DNA of 64,000 bases. Origin: Desulfopila sp. IMCC35008 (GTDB lineage Bacteria; Desulfobacterota; Desulfobulbia; Desulfobulbales; Desulfocapsaceae). The position numbers were made by a program, and so were the translations under genes. The stretch covers positions 3,436,501 through 3,500,500 of the forward strand of contig NZ_CP050700.1 of assembly GCF_010646885.2 (NCBI RefSeq), given 5' to 3'. Positions 25,017 through 33,943 of this stretch are shown one piece after another; the stretch's first letter is position 1, and every line of letters begins with the position of its first letter. Below the pieces are notes generated by a model, which worked only from the letters and a program-made list of their open reading frames with translations, ran no database searches and was not told the DNA's origin.

Positions 25017-26312
25017 TCATTTTCTCCTCGCCGGAGTAGGTAAAAATGAAGCTCCGACCTCTTCGACAACGAGGCTTTTTATATACCCTTCAGTGGTAGT
25101 CAAATTTGAATGTCCTAGGATTTTTTGAATTTCTGTCATTGGTACACCATTGTGATATAAAAGTGAGGCAGACAAGTGGCGGATTCCGTGAAAACCAAAT
25201 GCCTTCACTTTCGCCTCAGCGCATAGCTCACGCATAATTTTCTCACGAGATACCCAAGGTTCACCAGTACTATCGGAAATAAAGACATAGGGATTTTTAC
25301 TGTCTTTTACGCGTTCCTCTTGTTCTTTCAAACAATCGTACAAGGCATCGGACATAACAATGATTCGAGGTATCCACGTAGCTGTTTTATTTTTCCTCGA
25401 TATTAGAGTGATTGTACGACGGGAAAAATCGACATGCTCCCATTTTAACCTGAACAAGTCTCCTTTACGTCCAGCCGTATGTAAGTATGCCAAAAGTAAT
25501 GTTTTATCCTGCTCTTTAGCTATATCATAAATTGCCCAAAAATCTTCAAGGGGAGGAACATAACGAGGATTAGGATTAATAGGATACCTTGGAATCCTGG
25601 AGAAAGGATTTAGCTCTGGAAGGTTGGCAAAATCAATACCCCAATTCCATGCCGCCTTCAAATTTTTGAGATATTGATTGACACCTGAACCACCCTGTAC
25701 TCGAAAAGTATGATTGAGAAATTCGAGACACTTATCGCGTTTCAAAGTATCTACGGATTGGTTTTTATCAATACCGGGATATCGGAAGAAGACCGCAAAG
25801 ACAAGTCGTTTGGCAGAATATGTTTTGGGAACAAACTTGATTTCTGCATGATCTAAATACTTTACAGCCCAACTACCCAAAGATTCCGTGACTGTCGTAT
25901 ATTCTGGTAATCTTTCCGCCTCCTTCACTTCCCATTTCTTGGCCTCTCTCTTGGTTTTGAAGAACTTCGTTTTTTTCGTTGCTTCATGCCGTCGAACCAC
26001 TTCACCTGTCCCCGATATCCATCTTTGTGCTTGTACGGCATTAACAACCTCTTTCTCGAAAAAGACAATCTTGCGAGGACCAACTTTAATCCCACCGAGA
26101 TTGTGATAATATTTACGCACACTCCGCGTATCGAGATTAAGAATCCCTGCTACTTCAGAAACGGAAAGTGCTTTTCCCAAAGCGATTCCCGGCTGAATTT
26201 TATGTGATTGAAAATAGGTGTTATTTAAGTTTGAGCTTTCGTAAACATTTGACCCAAGGCATGAGTACAATAGACTGAAATAACATAAAATAAATATCCA
26301 CAAACATGACAT
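25017..26312 (-). CDS. int: Tyrosine integrase of element 2, fused in frame to an upstream HTH
   Basis: The catalytic part is intact: arginine in LLAYLHTAGRKGDLFRLKWE, HxxR in FGFHGIRHLSASLLYHNG, histidine in ILGHSNLTTTEGYIKS and the tyrosine in EGYIK. Unusually, the same frame begins with an excisionase-like HTH (ALSVSEVAGILNLDTRSVRK, residues about 47-95). The expected integrase N terminus, MPYKHKDGYRGQVKWFDGMK, is present in another frame at 26036 and leads into this one across an A7 run near 25970. So the frame is either a fusion caused by loss of one base, or the two products are linked by -1 frameshifting on A AAA AAA. The first residues (hydrophobic MSCLWIFILCYF) are probably not translated; an ATG or other start nearer the HTH is more likely. 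Confidence 0.85.
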   Translation of the reverse strand: MSCLWIFILCYFSLLYSCLGSNVYESSNLNNTYFQSHKIQPGIALGKALSVSEVAGILNLDTRSVRKYYHNLGGIKVGPRKIVFFEKEVVNAVQAQRWISGTGEVVRRHEATKKTKFFKTKREAKKWEVKEAERLPEYTTVTESLGSWAVKYLDHAEIKFVPKTYSAKRLVFAVFFRYPGIDKNQSVDTLKRDKCLEFLNHTFRVQGGSGVNQYLKNLKAAWNWGIDFANLPELNPFSRIPRYPINPNPRYVPPLEDFWAIYDIAKEQDKTLLLAYLHTAGRKGDLFRLKWEHVDFSRRTITLISRKNKTATWIPRIIVMSDALYDCLKEQEERVKDSKNPYVFISDSTGEPWVSREKIMRELCAEAKVKAFGFHGIRHLSASLLYHNGVPMTEIQKILGHSNLTTTEGYIKSLVVEEVGASFLPTPARRK

Positions 26313-26386
26313 TTTTTATTTGACATCCCCAGTAAAAAATGTCGCGCGTTTTCTACGGAATATCATGTATATACATAGGAGACGTG

Positions 26387-27193
26387 ATGAGATTATTAGT
26401 ATACAACACAAGCAAAGCCTTAACTCTGACATTAGCAGGCAGAAAAGTGAGAAAACACCTCAATGCAGATTCACTTCTTGCAGCAATCCGGCTAGATTTT
26501 CAGAAGATCCCGGACAGCCGAGGTGCGAACTCGAAAATAACCTTTGATGATGCTTTGATGTCCGCATTTGCTATGTTTCAGCTCAAAGATCAATCACTTC
26601 TGGCGTTTGACAAGAGACGTAGTGAAGAAGATCATAATCTACGTTCAGTCTATGGCCTTTCAAATATCCCTTGCGACAGCCAGATGCGTACAATTTTGGA
26701 CCCGTTACCCTTGTCTGTACTGAGAGCCCCATTCCTTTCTGTATTCAGACAAATACAACGAGGGAAGGACTTCGAGAAGATGGCCTATTATGATGGGCAC
26801 TATCTCCTCAGTGGTGACGGCACCGGCTTCTACAGCTCTGAAAAAGTTTCTTCACCGTACTGTATGGGAAAAAAGAGCAGGAACGGGAATACCCTGTACC
26901 ATCAGCAAATGTATGCAGCCTGCTTTGTCAAACCAGGGTGTAAAGTTGTCATCCCTGTCTTTCCAGAGATGATAACCCAGAATGACGGCACCCGTAAAAA
27001 TGATTGTGAGCGCAATGCTGCTAAAAGATTTTTCAAAGATTTCAGGCGTGAACATCCTCACCTGAAAGTTATCGTTATTGAAGATGCACTCAGTAGTAAC
27101 GGGCCACACTTGAACTGCTTCTGCTTCACTTTTTCCTACTTGTTGCAACCCTCTTTTGAAATAAAGCCATACATCTCAACCGAATCGCTATAA
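26387..27193 (+). CDS. Truncated DDE-type transposase
   Basis: A 268-residue N-terminal piece of an IS transposase. It has the N-terminal block DSLLAAIRLDFQKIPDSRGA, DDALMSAFAMFQLKDQSLLA, a first catalytic aspartate region LLSGDGTGFYSSEK, and KNDCERNAAKRFFKDFRREH, VIVIEDALSSNGPHL. After this block the sequence stops resembling a transposase and ends 26 residues later, so the C-terminal third is missing. The start at ATG 26387 has AGGAGA upstream. It is probably inactive. The exact IS family was not determined. Confidence 0.7.
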   Translation: MRLLVYNTSKALTLTLAGRKVRKHLNADSLLAAIRLDFQKIPDSRGANSKITFDDALMSAFAMFQLKDQSLLAFDKRRSEEDHNLRSVYGLSNIPCDSQMRTILDPLPLSVLRAPFLSVFRQIQRGKDFEKMAYYDGHYLLSGDGTGFYSSEKVSSPYCMGKKSRNGNTLYHQQMYAACFVKPGCKVVIPVFPEMITQNDGTRKNDCERNAAKRFFKDFRREHPHLKVIVIEDALSSNGPHLNCFCFTFSYLLQPSFEIKPYISTESL

Positions 27194-27509
27194 CACCATC
27201 TCTCTCACAACGGGGTACCAAGTACCCTTTTTGGCGTAAACTGTGGAGTGGACCAGTTGTGCAGACAAGCTGTCAATCGCTGTTTTTTTTATTGATTGTT
27301 TTTTCCGTTTACGCTGAGCCTATAGATGTGAAGCGGAAAGGGCGTGAGCCTTTCTCTTTGATCGCAAAAAAGGCTGATCATTAACTGCTAGCTATTTCGC
27401 AATAATCCACGCAATACCACTGTGTAGTAATTTACGTGTTTTGATGGGTGTGTTAGGAAAACAACCAGGAAAAATATGATAAAATTTTATGGCGATAGGT
27501 CAAAAAAAC
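27194..27509. other. Intergenic stretch after the truncated transposase
   Basis: About 300 bases without a gene, including a T-rich run near 27285-27310. It may be residual IS end sequence and the promoter of the next gene. Confidence 0.45.
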
Positions 27510-28472
27510 ATGGCAAAATATCGTAAGGATGAAGTTTCTCCGCTAACAAAAATATTGATTCACAAAGCCCACGGTGGGAGAAAGCAAGATAGTAAGTTTT
27601 GGCAAAGCGATTTTGACCAAGACAACAAATCTTATGATGTTGATATCCCCAAACGAGAACTGAATGGATTAAGGCGAAAGCGTATCTTTATTTCATCAGC
27701 TGTAATTATCGCTATTATTTCTATAGGATACACTTTTGTGGCTGTAAAACCTGAGTTCTTTCCTTTTTTAGATCGTCACTGGCTTCATAAAAACACCGTT
27801 AAAAAATACTCGGATATGGTTCACAGTAGTTCAGGTGACAGATCCGACATCGTGATTGAAGAAGCATCGCAAAGGCCTTCTAACCCTGCACCTGTTTTTA
27901 GGACTATCAACCTAGATAGCAAAACTCCTAAAGCCGGAAGGGGTGAAAACCAATATTCATCTCAGTATCCAACCTACTCCGCCTCAGGTAAGGTCTTTTC
28001 ATGGCAAGATAAAGATGGGAAGATGCATTTCTCGAATACAAATTTCCCAACAAATAATGAGACGTTGAAGGTTCAAACAGAGATCAATACGTATCACAAG
28101 GTAACAAAAGTCAATATTGTCCGTAATCAAGTATACGTGCCAGTGATATTGAGTAATGCTGGCAAAAGAATAAAACTGAATATGCTTCTTGATACTGGGT
28201 GCAGTCATACGGTTGTACCATACAGGGAACTAAACAAGTTGAAAGTAAACTACGGAAGACAATTTACTGCGACAAATGCCAACGGTAGTAAGTCTTTCGG
28301 AAAAAGAGCAATGATCGATTACATTAAGGTTGGTTCACGCTCAAAGCGTAATTTTAGTATTAGTGGATCAAAGGTCGCCGGGTCTCATAATACGGGCTTG
28401 CTAGGAGTTGATTTTTTGAAAGACAATCCTTTCAAAATTGATTTTGAAAATGGTTTCATTGTTTGGATGTGA
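27510..28472 (+). CDS. Membrane-anchored retropepsin-like protein with DUF4124 segment
   Basis: A 320-residue protein with a basic cytosolic N terminus, one membrane helix (about residues 54-76, IFISSAVIIAIISIGYTFVA), a DUF4124-like segment (KVFSWQDKDGKMHFSNTNFP) and a C-terminal retropepsin-like aspartic protease domain: LNMLLDTGCSHTVVP (the D-T-G catalytic motif) and NTGLLGVDFLKDNPFKIDFE (the typical closing strand). It should face the periplasm. ATG 27510 is chosen over one at 27489; neither has a strong ribosome site. Single-domain aspartic proteases of this kind are catalytic as dimers; substrates are unknown. Confidence 0.7.
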   Translation: MAKYRKDEVSPLTKILIHKAHGGRKQDSKFWQSDFDQDNKSYDVDIPKRELNGLRRKRIFISSAVIIAIISIGYTFVAVKPEFFPFLDRHWLHKNTVKKYSDMVHSSSGDRSDIVIEEASQRPSNPAPVFRTINLDSKTPKAGRGENQYSSQYPTYSASGKVFSWQDKDGKMHFSNTNFPTNNETLKVQTEINTYHKVTKVNIVRNQVYVPVILSNAGKRIKLNMLLDTGCSHTVVPYRELNKLKVNYGRQFTATNANGSKSFGKRAMIDYIKVGSRSKRNFSISGSKVAGSHNTGLLGVDFLKDNPFKIDFENGFIVWM

Positions 28473-29286
28473 AATCATATAACTAGGCGAATTTCATTTT
28501 CCTTGGTGCATATTGAGTCTTTTTACAAGTGCATCAAATAAACTTGTGTAAACGCAAGCCCGCAAGCCGCTAATCCAAACATTCATGGTGTCCCGGATGT
28601 GTCCCGCCCCTGCCTGAATGCTTTATGCATAGTGGTCGAGTGGGGGTTCGACTCCCGTGGCGCCATAGACTACAGTTCTATTAGCCAAGATGATTTGTTG
28701 AAAAAGATATTGCTGAGTTTTATTTCAATAATCCTAACCTCTAGTGGCGCTTTGTTGAATAAGTTACTCCCAAGAATGAGTTTGTTTCAAGGTGTCACCC
28801 CCAAAGTGCGAACATATATGTTGCTGTTAATGTGTTCATATTTGACATTGGATCTGGTTGTTTCCAATTAGACGTAGTGCGTTTAACACGGCCATTTGCG
28901 CATATTGCGTCAAGAAACAGACTGCAAAAGGAAGCCAGACAGGCACCTTGTAGCAAAAATAATATCAGAATTGCTCTTATTATGCGCACAGTCGTATAAG
29001 ACGGTTATTTGCGCATAATGCGAATATGGTTGAGTTGTGAATACGTGTTTGCCATCTTATTCTATTTAGTATATACATGAAAAATAGTTATACATTTCTG
29101 TTATTTGAGACTTTTACTGGGAAGAGCTGATAATTTCTTCAAAAAGATACGATTATGTGTCAAACCAACCCATCCTGACTCACTAGTGGAGCTCCAATCC
29201 CCGAAAGGCGAAGTTCGTCTATTATACGTTATGGATAAAAAATATTAACTTCAATTAAAATTACAGGGTCTAACATAACACTAACT
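28473..29286. other. Long intergenic region with a tRNA-like remnant and repeats
   Basis: About 800 bases without a supportable gene. At 28641-28665 there is a T-arm and acceptor-like end (GGGGGTTCGACTCCC followed by GTGGCGCCA). Around 28893, 28976 and 29005 the motif TGCGCATA with a following TGCG recurs, twice as a near palindrome. Confidence 0.55.
28631..28665 (+). other. tRNA/tmRNA 3'-end fragment
   Basis: The sequence has a T stem-loop with TTCGACT and ends GGCGCCA, as in the 3' end of a tRNA or tmRNA, but nothing resembling the 5' part precedes it. It is probably an att remnant of a past integration. Confidence 0.5.
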
Positions 29287-29631
29287 ATGGAAAACGGTTC
29301 AATATTAATTGTCGTAATAATTGCCGCTATTGCTTGTAGAAGATCAATATACATTGGTAGTTTATGCGGAGTGATAGCTACTGTACTTTTTTTCTTTATC
29401 TTCACAACATTTGATTTAAAAACCTTTGCTATAGAGTTGTTGGTCGGCACAGTAGCAAGTGTCATTGTTTCAGCTATGGCACATGTGTTATTTCCTGGTC
29501 TAAAAGGTGGTGGTCATAATAGCGGCCCAACTTTTATTGGTGGTGGAAATCATGGAGGAATTCACGGTGGAATTGTTCATACGAATGAAGAGAGAAAGGC
29601 AAGAAGAGAAAACCAAAATAAAATTCCATAA
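29287..29631 (+). CDS. Small membrane protein with glycine-rich tail
   Basis: A 114-residue protein with three hydrophobic segments (near residues 5-18, 24-42 and 48-70) and a glycine/histidine-rich tail (LKGGGHNSGPTFIGGGNHGG). Probably an inner-membrane protein; no family recognised. It lies between attC-like hairpins and is likely a gene cassette, although it points opposite to its neighbours. Confidence 0.55.
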   Translation: MENGSILIVVIIAAIACRRSIYIGSLCGVIATVLFFFIFTTFDLKTFAIELLVGTVASVIVSAMAHVLFPGLKGGGHNSGPTFIGGGNHGGIHGGIVHTNEERKARRENQNKIP

Positions 29632-29697
29632 CGAATAAAAATAGATTGTGTGAGCGCAGCGAACCATAATCTATCCTTATTCATTAGACAATTTATA
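29628..29697 (-). repeat. attC-like hairpin A
   Basis: CATAACGAATAA and TTATTCATTAG are inverted arms with an inner pair ATAGATT/AATCTAT; the ends resemble the core sites RYYYAAC and GTTRRRY. It separates the small membrane protein from the lipoprotein cassette. Confidence 0.6.
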
Positions 29698-30147
29698 TTA
29701 GTATAAATAACCACTTACTGAGTGTTTATTTATTATCTCAATTTGATTTGTTTTACAGAATTCATAAATGGAATCATCTTTAAAATCTAATCCAACCTCA
29801 ACTTCTACGCTTTGAATCCATAGACTTGTATTGTACTTAGGTTTTTCATTTTGATGATAGCATTTTGTAAATGCTTCCAAAGGAACATATATAGTTTTCT
29901 TGAAAAAAGTATTTGGAAAAGGAACTTTCAGATACAATCCATCTTTTTGCAATGAATGTGAAATTCCTAAATATGAATGACTTCCTTTATGATTAGGACT
30001 TAAAAGAATTATATCTCTACCAGATTTGAAATTGCTAGTAGATGTATTGTCTATTGAATATTTATCAGAAATATCAGTCCATGGATCGGAGCAGCCAGAG
30101 ATCATTAATATTCCAATAAAAAGCAATGCATATGATAAGTATTTCAT
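29698..30147 (-). CDS. Cassette-borne lipoprotein of unknown function
   Basis: A 149-residue predicted lipoprotein. MKYLSYALLFIGILMISGC is a type II signal peptide with lipobox ISGC at residue 19. The mature part has no recognised domain. ATG 30147 lies eight bases after a GTTAGAC core site, the position of the first gene in an integron cassette. The upstream longer frame would run through the attC and is rejected. Confidence 0.7.
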   Translation of the reverse strand: MKYLSYALLFIGILMISGCSDPWTDISDKYSIDNTSTSNFKSGRDIILLSPNHKGSHSYLGISHSLQKDGLYLKVPFPNTFFKKTIYVPLEAFTKCYHQNEKPKYNTSLWIQSVEVEVGLDFKDDSIYEFCKTNQIEIINKHSVSGYLY

Positions 30148-30153
30148 TTTAAT

Positions 30154-30309
30154 GTCTAACGTCCGGAGTGACTGCAATATTGCCATGATAATGGAGCGTT
30201 TGCGCTTCGATTATCATGGTAATATTGTCCAGTCGACTCCGTGGTTATCGGTTGCGCAGCACCGTTAACCACGGTGGCGGCTGGTTTCCAGGCACTCCGG
30301 ACGTTATCA
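30154..30309 (-). repeat. attC-like site B (about 150 bases)
   Basis: Long imperfect palindrome with outer arms GTCCGGAGTG and CACTCCGGAC, internal arms around ATTATCATGG, and a second stem (GTGGTTA/TAACCAC). On the minus strand it ends in GTTAGAC, a perfect attC core, just before the lipoprotein gene. An almost identical copy is at 37555-37703. Confidence 0.8.
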
Positions 30310-30447
30310 CGGCGCGAAGCGACGTGATAACGACTGAATTAAGCCGCCGTGCCACATTCAGGTTGATATGGAATAAGAATGTGGATTGTTCCAAAAGTCA
30401 TAACGCATAAAAACCCAGCGGCACGGTCAGCTTGAATGCCTTGTTCT
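30302..30447 (-). repeat. attC-like site B2 and a small palindrome
   Basis: CGTTATCACG and CGTGATAACG form a perfect ten-base inverted repeat at 30302-30332. It adjoins a longer hairpin pairing CCGTGCC near 30420 with GGCACGG near 30350. On the minus strand it follows the stop of the 30454-30888 gene, as an attC should. Confidence 0.55.
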
Positions 30448-30453
30448 GTGATT

Positions 30454-30888
30454 CTATTTCCTACTGACTTCATGGCAAGCGGAAATACATTTCCCTTTCT
30501 CAATATCAAACCCAAGAAACAACTGGGAAGGCTCTTGGGGTGCTGTTTCTGGTAATTCTTGCTTTTTTTGAACCCATTCTGAAATCTGGTTAGAAAGACA
30601 TGCCTCTACCGAGTCTCGCCATGGGACGACATCTTCATCACGTAGAGCGTTGATTTCAAGCCAAAATGTAAACCCTTCACCATCACGTATTGCCGTAATA
30701 ATGCCAACATGGCGATCTGTGATAAACGATAATGATTTTGTTTTGAATTGCTCAGACATAGAAATCCCTTCCATTACGATTGAGGTAAAGTGTGCATCCA
30801 TACTCCGAATCAACTCCCGTAATTTCTTACGAGTTATAGGAAATGAAAAACCTTTTGGAATACCTTTTACCTTGATGGAAGCATTCAT
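30454..30888 (-). CDS. Cassette-borne hypothetical protein
   Basis: A 144-residue protein starting MNASIKVKGIPKGFSFPITR, no signal peptide and no recognised domain; the fold looks mixed alpha/beta. It begins close after a disrupted attC (split by the group II intron) and is followed by attC B2, so it is a single-gene cassette. Confidence 0.6.
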   Translation of the reverse strand: MNASIKVKGIPKGFSFPITRKKLRELIRSMDAHFTSIVMEGISMSEQFKTKSLSFITDRHVGIITAIRDGEGFTFWLEINALRDEDVVPWRDSVEACLSNQISEWVQKKQELPETAPQEPSQLFLGFDIEKGKCISACHEVSRK

Positions 30889-30927
30889 CTCTTCATATTT
30901 TTATTACGCAGAACGGTTAGTTCACCG

Positions 30928-32779
30928 ATCGAGTAGCCCGGGGTTGTCCCTAAGCCCTCACAGAACCGTACGTGAAACTCTCGCTTCATACGGCTCTTAC
31001 TGTTCAACCGCTAGAGAAAGCCATTTCCCAATGTGGGAAAAGCGTCGGCTCTCTTTTAGCAAGACGAGAAACCCATTCCCTCGCCTTCTTCAGTCTCCCA
31101 TGGAATTTGCGAAATTTACGGCATGCCCAGCTGGATATCGCTGTATCTATATAGTTCAATAAAGGAAACAGTTTCCTTTTGTAATATCTACCATAATATT
31201 GTATCCAGCCTTGGATCATAGCACTATATTCTTCTGAGATGTCCTCGAGTTCCATGTGGCACATACTGATAAGTTGCCATTGGCGGATCGTCTTACGCAT
31301 GCGAAGCAAGGCTTTCTTGCTTACTGCAGGAAGGAAACCTGTGAAGCGTCCTTGCCTCTGATTCACCACCTCTCTTGGACGAAACTCATAACCAAGGAAA
31401 TCAAATGACACTGCCGGCCAATCCCCTGGACGATTCCATTGTTTGCAAAAGGCTATCTTCGTCTTTTGCGGATGCAGCTCAAGCTTACATTCTTCCAACC
31501 GCTTTGTTATAGCTGCTTTAAGCAGTTCTGCCTCACTTTGACTTCTTGCATGCACAACAATGTCATCCGCATATCTTTCAAATACGACATGCGGGAAATG
31601 TTTACTCATCCACACATCAAAAGCGTAGTGGAGATACAGGTTGGCCAGCAATGGACTAACCACTCCACCTTGCGGTGTGCCACGATTAACAACGAGCTCT
31701 TGCTGGCAGCCGGATTGTACCGGAGCCTTTAACCAACGCTCGATATACAGTCTGTGCCACCTTGAAGTGGTGTGATGATACACGGCTTTAAGTAACAGAC
31801 CATGGTCCAGATTGTCAAAGAAACCCTTGATATCAAGGTCTAACACCCAGCCATATTTCCAACAGCGGCTTCGTGTCTGAGCAAGTGCATCAAAAGCTGA
31901 TTTCCCTGGTCTATAACCATAGGAATCTGGATGAAAATGTTGATCAAGCAAAGCATCAAGTTCAAGCTTTACCACCGTCTGAGCTATGCGATCTGTGAAG
32001 GTCGGAATGCCAAGAGGACGCGTACCACCAGAGTTCTTTGGGATTTCTACTCGTTTCACAGGCGGTGGAAAATAGCTGCCTGATGACATTCTATTCCACA
32101 ACCTATAGAGATTCCCCCGCAGATCCTCCTCAAAGTCCTCAAGAGTCTGACCATCTACGCCAGCACTTTTACCACCAGAGCGGACGCGTTGATACGCTTC
32201 CCAGACAAGTGATTTCGGGATACTAAATGGTTTTACCGTTGACATACGCTCTTCCCATTACTGGTTGACGTAGATCTTCAGTTGAACAGTTCAGCCCCTT
32301 CGATCCACCGCCATTACAGCGGCTTCATCTCTACTACAGGCTGATCTGCCCCTGTGCCCAGCATCGGCGAAGCTCTAACAGGTCCGCTGATCGAGCTTCA
32401 CCTTACCATCTGAACGACAGGTTCCCACGTTCCTCATAAAAGCCTGCAACAGAATCATGCCATCTCTATGCCGGTCACCATGCGGGCAGTAAACAGGTTT
32501 CCCCCGCACTCATCCCAGGTCAGCTCGCGAAGCACTGGTTTTGATGACGTCTGTCTACGCTGATTTCGACACCTCATCGATGGTTCACTTGCGTTCATCT
32601 TCCTGTTGCACATCTGACTGCCACAACAGCAGCCTTTTCCTACTCGCTCACTACCATGGCTCTTTACCACAGCAGCAGTAGGTGATTTGATCCCTGATCC
32701 TGCAACTTGAGACCGAAGGGCCCTCCTTCATCTTTCATAAAGTTACGGAAGGTGGTAATTTCCTTCCTTCGTGGCACAC
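30928..32779 (-). mobile_element. Group IIC (attC-type) intron
   Basis: The minus strand starts GTGTGCC at 32779 and, after the reverse-transcriptase gene, ends with a catalytic domain V hairpin (GAGCCGTATGAAG ... CACGTACGGTTC) and domain VI up to about 30928, total about 1.85 kb, normal for class C introns. Its flanks, read together without the intron, give one hairpin-forming attC between 32780-32830 and 30905-30927. Class C introns of the attC subgroup insert in exactly this kind of site. Confidence 0.82.
31004..32245 (-). CDS. ltrA: Group II intron reverse transcriptase/maturase (class C)
   Basis: A 413-residue intron-encoded protein with the reverse-transcriptase blocks in order: GVDGQTLEDFEEDL, RPLGIPTFTDRIAQTVVK, WVLDLDIKGFFDNLDH, RGTPQGGVVSPLLANLYLHY, the active site FERYADDIVVHA, and a maturase (domain X) end around YYGRYYKRKLFPLLNYI. 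There is no HNH endonuclease domain, as is typical for class C. Catalytic YADD is intact, so retromobility is possible. Confidence 0.95.
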   Translation of the reverse strand: MSTVKPFSIPKSLVWEAYQRVRSGGKSAGVDGQTLEDFEEDLRGNLYRLWNRMSSGSYFPPPVKRVEIPKNSGGTRPLGIPTFTDRIAQTVVKLELDALLDQHFHPDSYGYRPGKSAFDALAQTRSRCWKYGWVLDLDIKGFFDNLDHGLLLKAVYHHTTSRWHRLYIERWLKAPVQSGCQQELVVNRGTPQGGVVSPLLANLYLHYAFDVWMSKHFPHVVFERYADDIVVHARSQSEAELLKAAITKRLEECKLELHPQKTKIAFCKQWNRPGDWPAVSFDFLGYEFRPREVVNQRQGRFTGFLPAVSKKALLRMRKTIRQWQLISMCHMELEDISEEYSAMIQGWIQYYGRYYKRKLFPLLNYIDTAISSWACRKFRKFHGRLKKAREWVSRLAKREPTLFPHWEMAFSSG

Positions 32780-32830
32780 GCGAGCTTCAGCGAGTCCAGC
32801 GAAACGCTTTGATAATAGTTATGGCCTTCC
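32780..32830 (-). repeat. Intron-split attC-like site C (5' exon side)
   Basis: On the minus strand, GCCATAACTATTATCAAAGC and GTTTCGCTGGACTCGCTGAA precede the intron; the other half (GGTGAACTAACCGTTCTGCG) follows it at 30905-30927. CCATAAC fits the outer core of an attC. The exact crossover bases are uncertain. Confidence 0.5.
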
Positions 32831-32896
32831 TTCAGGTGAGATAAGATTGTGGAAGTACCACCAACCACATCCCCACCACCCAAAGGAGGCCATAGC

Positions 32897-33943
32897 ATGA
32901 AATTTTATAGCAAACAACATCAGTATTACTGTGGAATCGATCTACATGCCAGAAAAATGTATGTCTGCGTTATCAATAGCAAAGGGGAAGTTAAAGTTCA
33001 CAAGAACATTAAAACAGACCCCGATGAACTGCTCTCACTCATCACGACCTTTTTAGATGACATTATCATTGGAGTAGAGTGTGTATTCTGCTGGTATTGG
33101 CTCGCTGATTTCTGTGCCCAACACAACATCCCCTTCACTCTTGGCCACGCCTTGTATATGAAGGCTATTCACGGAAGCAAGACCAAGAACGACAAAATCG
33201 ACTCCTACAAGATTGCTTTACTTTTAAAAGGCGGCAATTTCCCTACAGCCTACCCCTATCCGCAGGAGTGGAGATCAACCCGTGACCTCTTAAGGCGCAG
33301 AATGTATATTTCACGCCGTTGTGGGGAGTTGGTTGCTCATATTCAAAACACCAACACTCAGTATAATCTTCCCCAGATGAAGAAAAAGTTGACCCGTAAG
33401 TTCAATCATGACGGTGTCGCTGAGCGGTTCGACGACCCTGCTGTGCGCAAAAGCGTTGAGGTCAATCTTGAGATGATCCAGGCACTCAACGGGGTGATGC
33501 GTAAACTTGAGTGGCATCTTGAAAAAACAGCAAGACAGCACGATTATCATTCCCTTTATCTGCTCCGTTCAATTCCTGGGGTCGGCCAGATACTTGCCCT
33601 GGTGATCCTTTACGAAGTCCACGACATAAAGCGCTTCCCAAGAGTCCAGGACTTTTCCTCCTATGCCAGACTCATAAGACCGACCAAAGTATCAGACGGC
33701 AAATGGGCAGGAAATTCAAACAAGAAAATCGGTAATCACCATCTCAAGTGGGCCATTAAAGAGGCAGCAATCCTCATGCTCAGGGATTCACAGCAGGCAA
33801 AATATTATGTCTCAAAACTCACCAGAAAGTACAACAAAGGAAAAGCTCTGGGGATTTATACACACAAATTGGGAAGGGCAATTTACTATCTGCTCAAGAA
33901 CAAGGAGGCTTTTGATATCGATAAATTTTTTGCGGTAGCATGA
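32897..33943 (+). CDS. IS110-family transposase
   Basis: A 348-residue IS110-type DEDD recombinase. The N-terminal RuvC-like domain has YYCGIDLHARKMYVCVINSK, a second acidic patch near IIIGVECVFCWYWLADFC, and KTKNDKIDSYKIALLL (the D-x-x-D pair). The C-terminal Transposase_20 domain has LRSIPGVGQILALVILYEVH with its conserved serine nearby (DFSSYARLI). ATG 32897 has AAAGGAGG upstream. IS110 elements use a bridge RNA from a non-coding end, which here could lie in the 33944-34270 stretch or before the gene. The element ends were not defined. Confidence 0.92.
   Translation: MKFYSKQHQYYCGIDLHARKMYVCVINSKGEVKVHKNIKTDPDELLSLITTFLDDIIIGVECVFCWYWLADFCAQHNIPFTLGHALYMKAIHGSKTKNDKIDSYKIALLLKGGNFPTAYPYPQEWRSTRDLLRRRMYISRRCGELVAHIQNTNTQYNLPQMKKKLTRKFNHDGVAERFDDPAVRKSVEVNLEMIQALNGVMRKLEWHLEKTARQHDYHSLYLLRSIPGVGQILALVILYEVHDIKRFPRVQDFSSYARLIRPTKVSDGKWAGNSNKKIGNHHLKWAIKEAAILMLRDSQQAKYYVSKLTRKYNKGKALGIYTHKLGRAIYYLLKNKEAFDIDKFFAVA

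Noticed and set aside
25925..26122. Separate small minus-strand gene containing MPYKHKDGYRG
   Set aside because: Its N-terminal half is the expected start of the element 2 integrase and its C-terminal half is a shadow after the A7 run, so it is treated as part of the integrase story.
28599..28871. Plus-strand frame in the 28.5-29.3 kb gap
   Set aside because: It runs through the tRNA-like fragment, lacks a ribosome site and has no coherent domain.
32455..32670. Open frame on the minus strand upstream of the reverse transcriptase
   Set aside because: It lies in the structured RNA domains of the group II intron and is not expected to be a gene.
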